Part shown: positions 62,351 through 63,509 of the stretch, one piece after another | Layout: each line of letters opens with the position of its first letter | Position numbering within the stretch: the first letter of the stretch is position 1 | Source: Candidatus Latescibacterota bacterium | GTDB taxonomy: Bacteria; Latescibacterota; UBA2968 | Assembly (NCBI GenBank): GCA_022824945.1 | Contig: JAJDYX010000045.1 | Coordinates: 1-63,509 of the forward strand | Direction: 5' to 3' | DNA: 63,509 nucleotides | The notes under the pieces: model-generated | What the model saw: only the letters and a program-made list of their open reading frames with translations | Database searches by the model: none | Told to the model about the DNA's origin: nothing | Program-made: the position numbers and the translations under genes

Positions 62351-62665
62351 ATGCCACCAACCCGTCCACCTTATCCGTCCGAGTTGAAGCGCCAGATCGT
62401 CGAGCTTGTACGCGCTGGCCGCAGTCCAGCCGAGTTGGCCAGAGAGTTTGAGCCAACCGCTCAGACGATCCAAAACTGGGTACGCCAAGCTGATCGAGAC
62501 CAAGGACTTCGAGAAGACGGTCTAACCAGCGATGAGCGAGAAGAACTGCGTCGTCTTCGACGCGAGAATAAGCAGTTGCGCATTGAGCGCGAGATACTCT
62601 CAAAAGCAGCGGCCTGGTTCGCAGCGGAGACCGACGCGATCCCAAAAAAATCTTCGCGTTCGTGA
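62351..62665 (+). CDS. IS3-family transposase OrfA
   Basis: 104 residues. The N-terminal HTH_Tnp_1 (YPSELKRQIVELVRAGRSPAELAREFEPTAQTIQNWVRQ) is followed by a leucine-zipper-like segment (LRRLRRENKQLRIEREIL). GAAAGGAGACCC precedes the ATG. A slippery A7 (62644-62650) near the 3' end can make the -1 frameshift to the OrfAB transposase. Confidence 0.93.
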   Translation: MPPTRPPYPSELKRQIVELVRAGRSPAELAREFEPTAQTIQNWVRQADRDQGLREDGLTSDEREELRRLRRENKQLRIEREILSKAAAWFAAETDAIPKKSSRS

Positions 62666-63509
62666 AAGCGCACCAGGCACTTTGGCCAATCGCCACGCAA
62701 TGCCGAGTTCTGGGTGTTTCCCTCAGTGGGTATTATGCCTGGCGAGCACGTCCACCCTCTAAAAGAGCACAGGTTGATGCAGACCTTAAAGCGCATATCA
62801 AAGCCTTTCATACCCGATCAGATAGCACCTATGGTGCCCCTCGCATCTGGAAAGACCTGATGGATATGGGTATCCGAGTAAGTAAGAAGCGTGTGGCGCG
62901 TCTGATGCGTGAGATGACCATTTATGGTGTTTCTCGCCGCAAGCGCACGCAAACGACTGTTAAGGCGCAAAAGGCTAATAAGGCCCCCGATCTGGTAAAG
63001 AGAGACTTTTCTGTGGCAACAGTCAATAAACTCTGGGTGGCCGATATCACCTACGTACCTACTTGGTCTGGCTTCTTGTATCTGAGTGTTGTCGTAGATG
63101 CCTTCTCCCGCCGCGTCGTGGGGTGGGCAATGGCGACACATCTGCAAAGTGAGTTGGTCATCTCAGCTTTAAATATGGCGCTTTACCAGCGACGTCCACA
63201 AGACGTGATCCACCATTCTGACCAGGGGGTGCAATATACCTCCATCGCATTTGGAAAGCGTTGTCGTGAAGCTGGCGTACGTCCCTCAATGGGGTCTGCT
63301 GGCGACTGCTATGACAACGCACTGTGCGAGAGCTTCTTCGCCACGCTTGAATGCGAGTTGATCAACCGCCGTTGCTTCCGTACGCATAAGGAAGCTCGCT
63401 TGGCCATTTTCTCTTACATTGAAGGATGGTATAATCCGCATCGCAGGCATTCTTCCATCGCCTATCATGCGCCGATAGCTTATGAAAAACTGCATCAATC
63501 ACACGCTGG
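62644..63509 (+). CDS. IS3-family transposase OrfB (DDE integrase, cut by window)
   Basis: Reads in the -1 frame relative to OrfA; a GTG at 62662 is a possible independent start. It contains an HTH_21-like segment (TYGAPRIWKDLMDMGIRVSKKRVARLMRE) and the rve integrase core: Asp in LWVADITYVPT, Asp in HHSDQGVQYTS and Glu in NALCESFFATLECE (DDE triad). It continues past the right edge. Confidence 0.93.

Larger units (their letters stand above)
62296..63509 (+). mobile_element. IS3-family insertion sequence (right end outside window)
   Basis: It carries OrfA and OrfB of an IS3-type transposase with an A7 slippery tract (62644-62650). The left end is placed near TGGACTTGACCCG by position only, since the right inverted repeat is not in the window; the boundary is uncertain by tens of bases. 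Confidence 0.85.

Overview
The window is one contiguous piece of a bacterial chromosome of moderate GC. It ends at the left inside a short-chain dehydrogenase gene and at the right inside an IS3-family transposase. No rRNA, tRNA or CRISPR array was seen. The gene mix includes TPR proteins with a GWxTD domain, roughly 800-residue FtsX/MacB-type permeases, family III CoA transferases, a phytanoyl-CoA dioxygenase, a sulfatase, Gfo/Idh/MocA and aldo/keto reductases, and rhamnogalacturonan/pectate-lyase-like proteins. This mix recalls uncultured Latescibacterota, Poribacteria and related groups. That assignment is inference from content, not from a marker tree.

Layout. 1-5.9 kb: minus-strand catabolic operon (fused CoA transferase, NTF2-like protein, Gfo/Idh/MocA oxidoreductase, sulfatase, SDR). 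5.9-10.8 kb: two TPR/GWxTD proteins. 10.9-13.8 kb: TAXI-type TRAP transporter. 13.9-17.6 kb: TPR lipoprotein, cNMP-binding protein coupled to enolase, Cys-cluster protein. 17.7-27.0 kb: hydroxyacid dehydrogenase, ankyrin protein, Na/Pi cotransporter, heterodimeric ABC exporter, DUF21/CBS protein. 27.1-35.8 kb: FtsX permease with a degenerate aldo/keto reductase, MFS transporter, SpoIIE phosphatase, exo-rhamnogalacturonan-lyase-like protein, 1-Cys peroxiredoxin. 35.8-38.9 kb: two adjacent minus-strand units carrying different genes (FtsX permease, HigA-like regulator) between similar flanks. 39-46.5 kb: SUMF1-domain lipoprotein, glycosidase-like propeller, metallophosphoesterase, and a five-gene operon (epimerase, HAD, phytanoyl-CoA dioxygenase, CoA transferase, crotonase). 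46.5-52.7 kb: accessory island with a ParE/RelE toxin-antitoxin pair between 174-bp direct repeats, HigA with a HigB remnant, a HipA-N/HipS-like protein, and two AAA ATPases resembling phage-defence proteins. 53-58.6 kb: aldo/keto reductase, pectate-lyase-like protein, then pseudouridine synthase, phosphatidylserine decarboxylase and RimO. 58.6-63.5 kb: two related AlbA/ATPase-type regulators around dihydrofolate reductase, then decayed genes and an IS3 element.

The most unusual features are structural. Similar terminator-bearing flanks bracket different small cargo genes at two loci. A family of intergenic repeats shares outer borders but has different inner palindromes. Several enzymes have lost catalytic residues that define their families: half of the fused CoA transferase, one aldo/keto reductase, the crotonase and both ABC subunits. 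Start codons were moved from the longest frame to an internal start wherever a Shine-Dalgarno sequence and neighbour overlap supported it.
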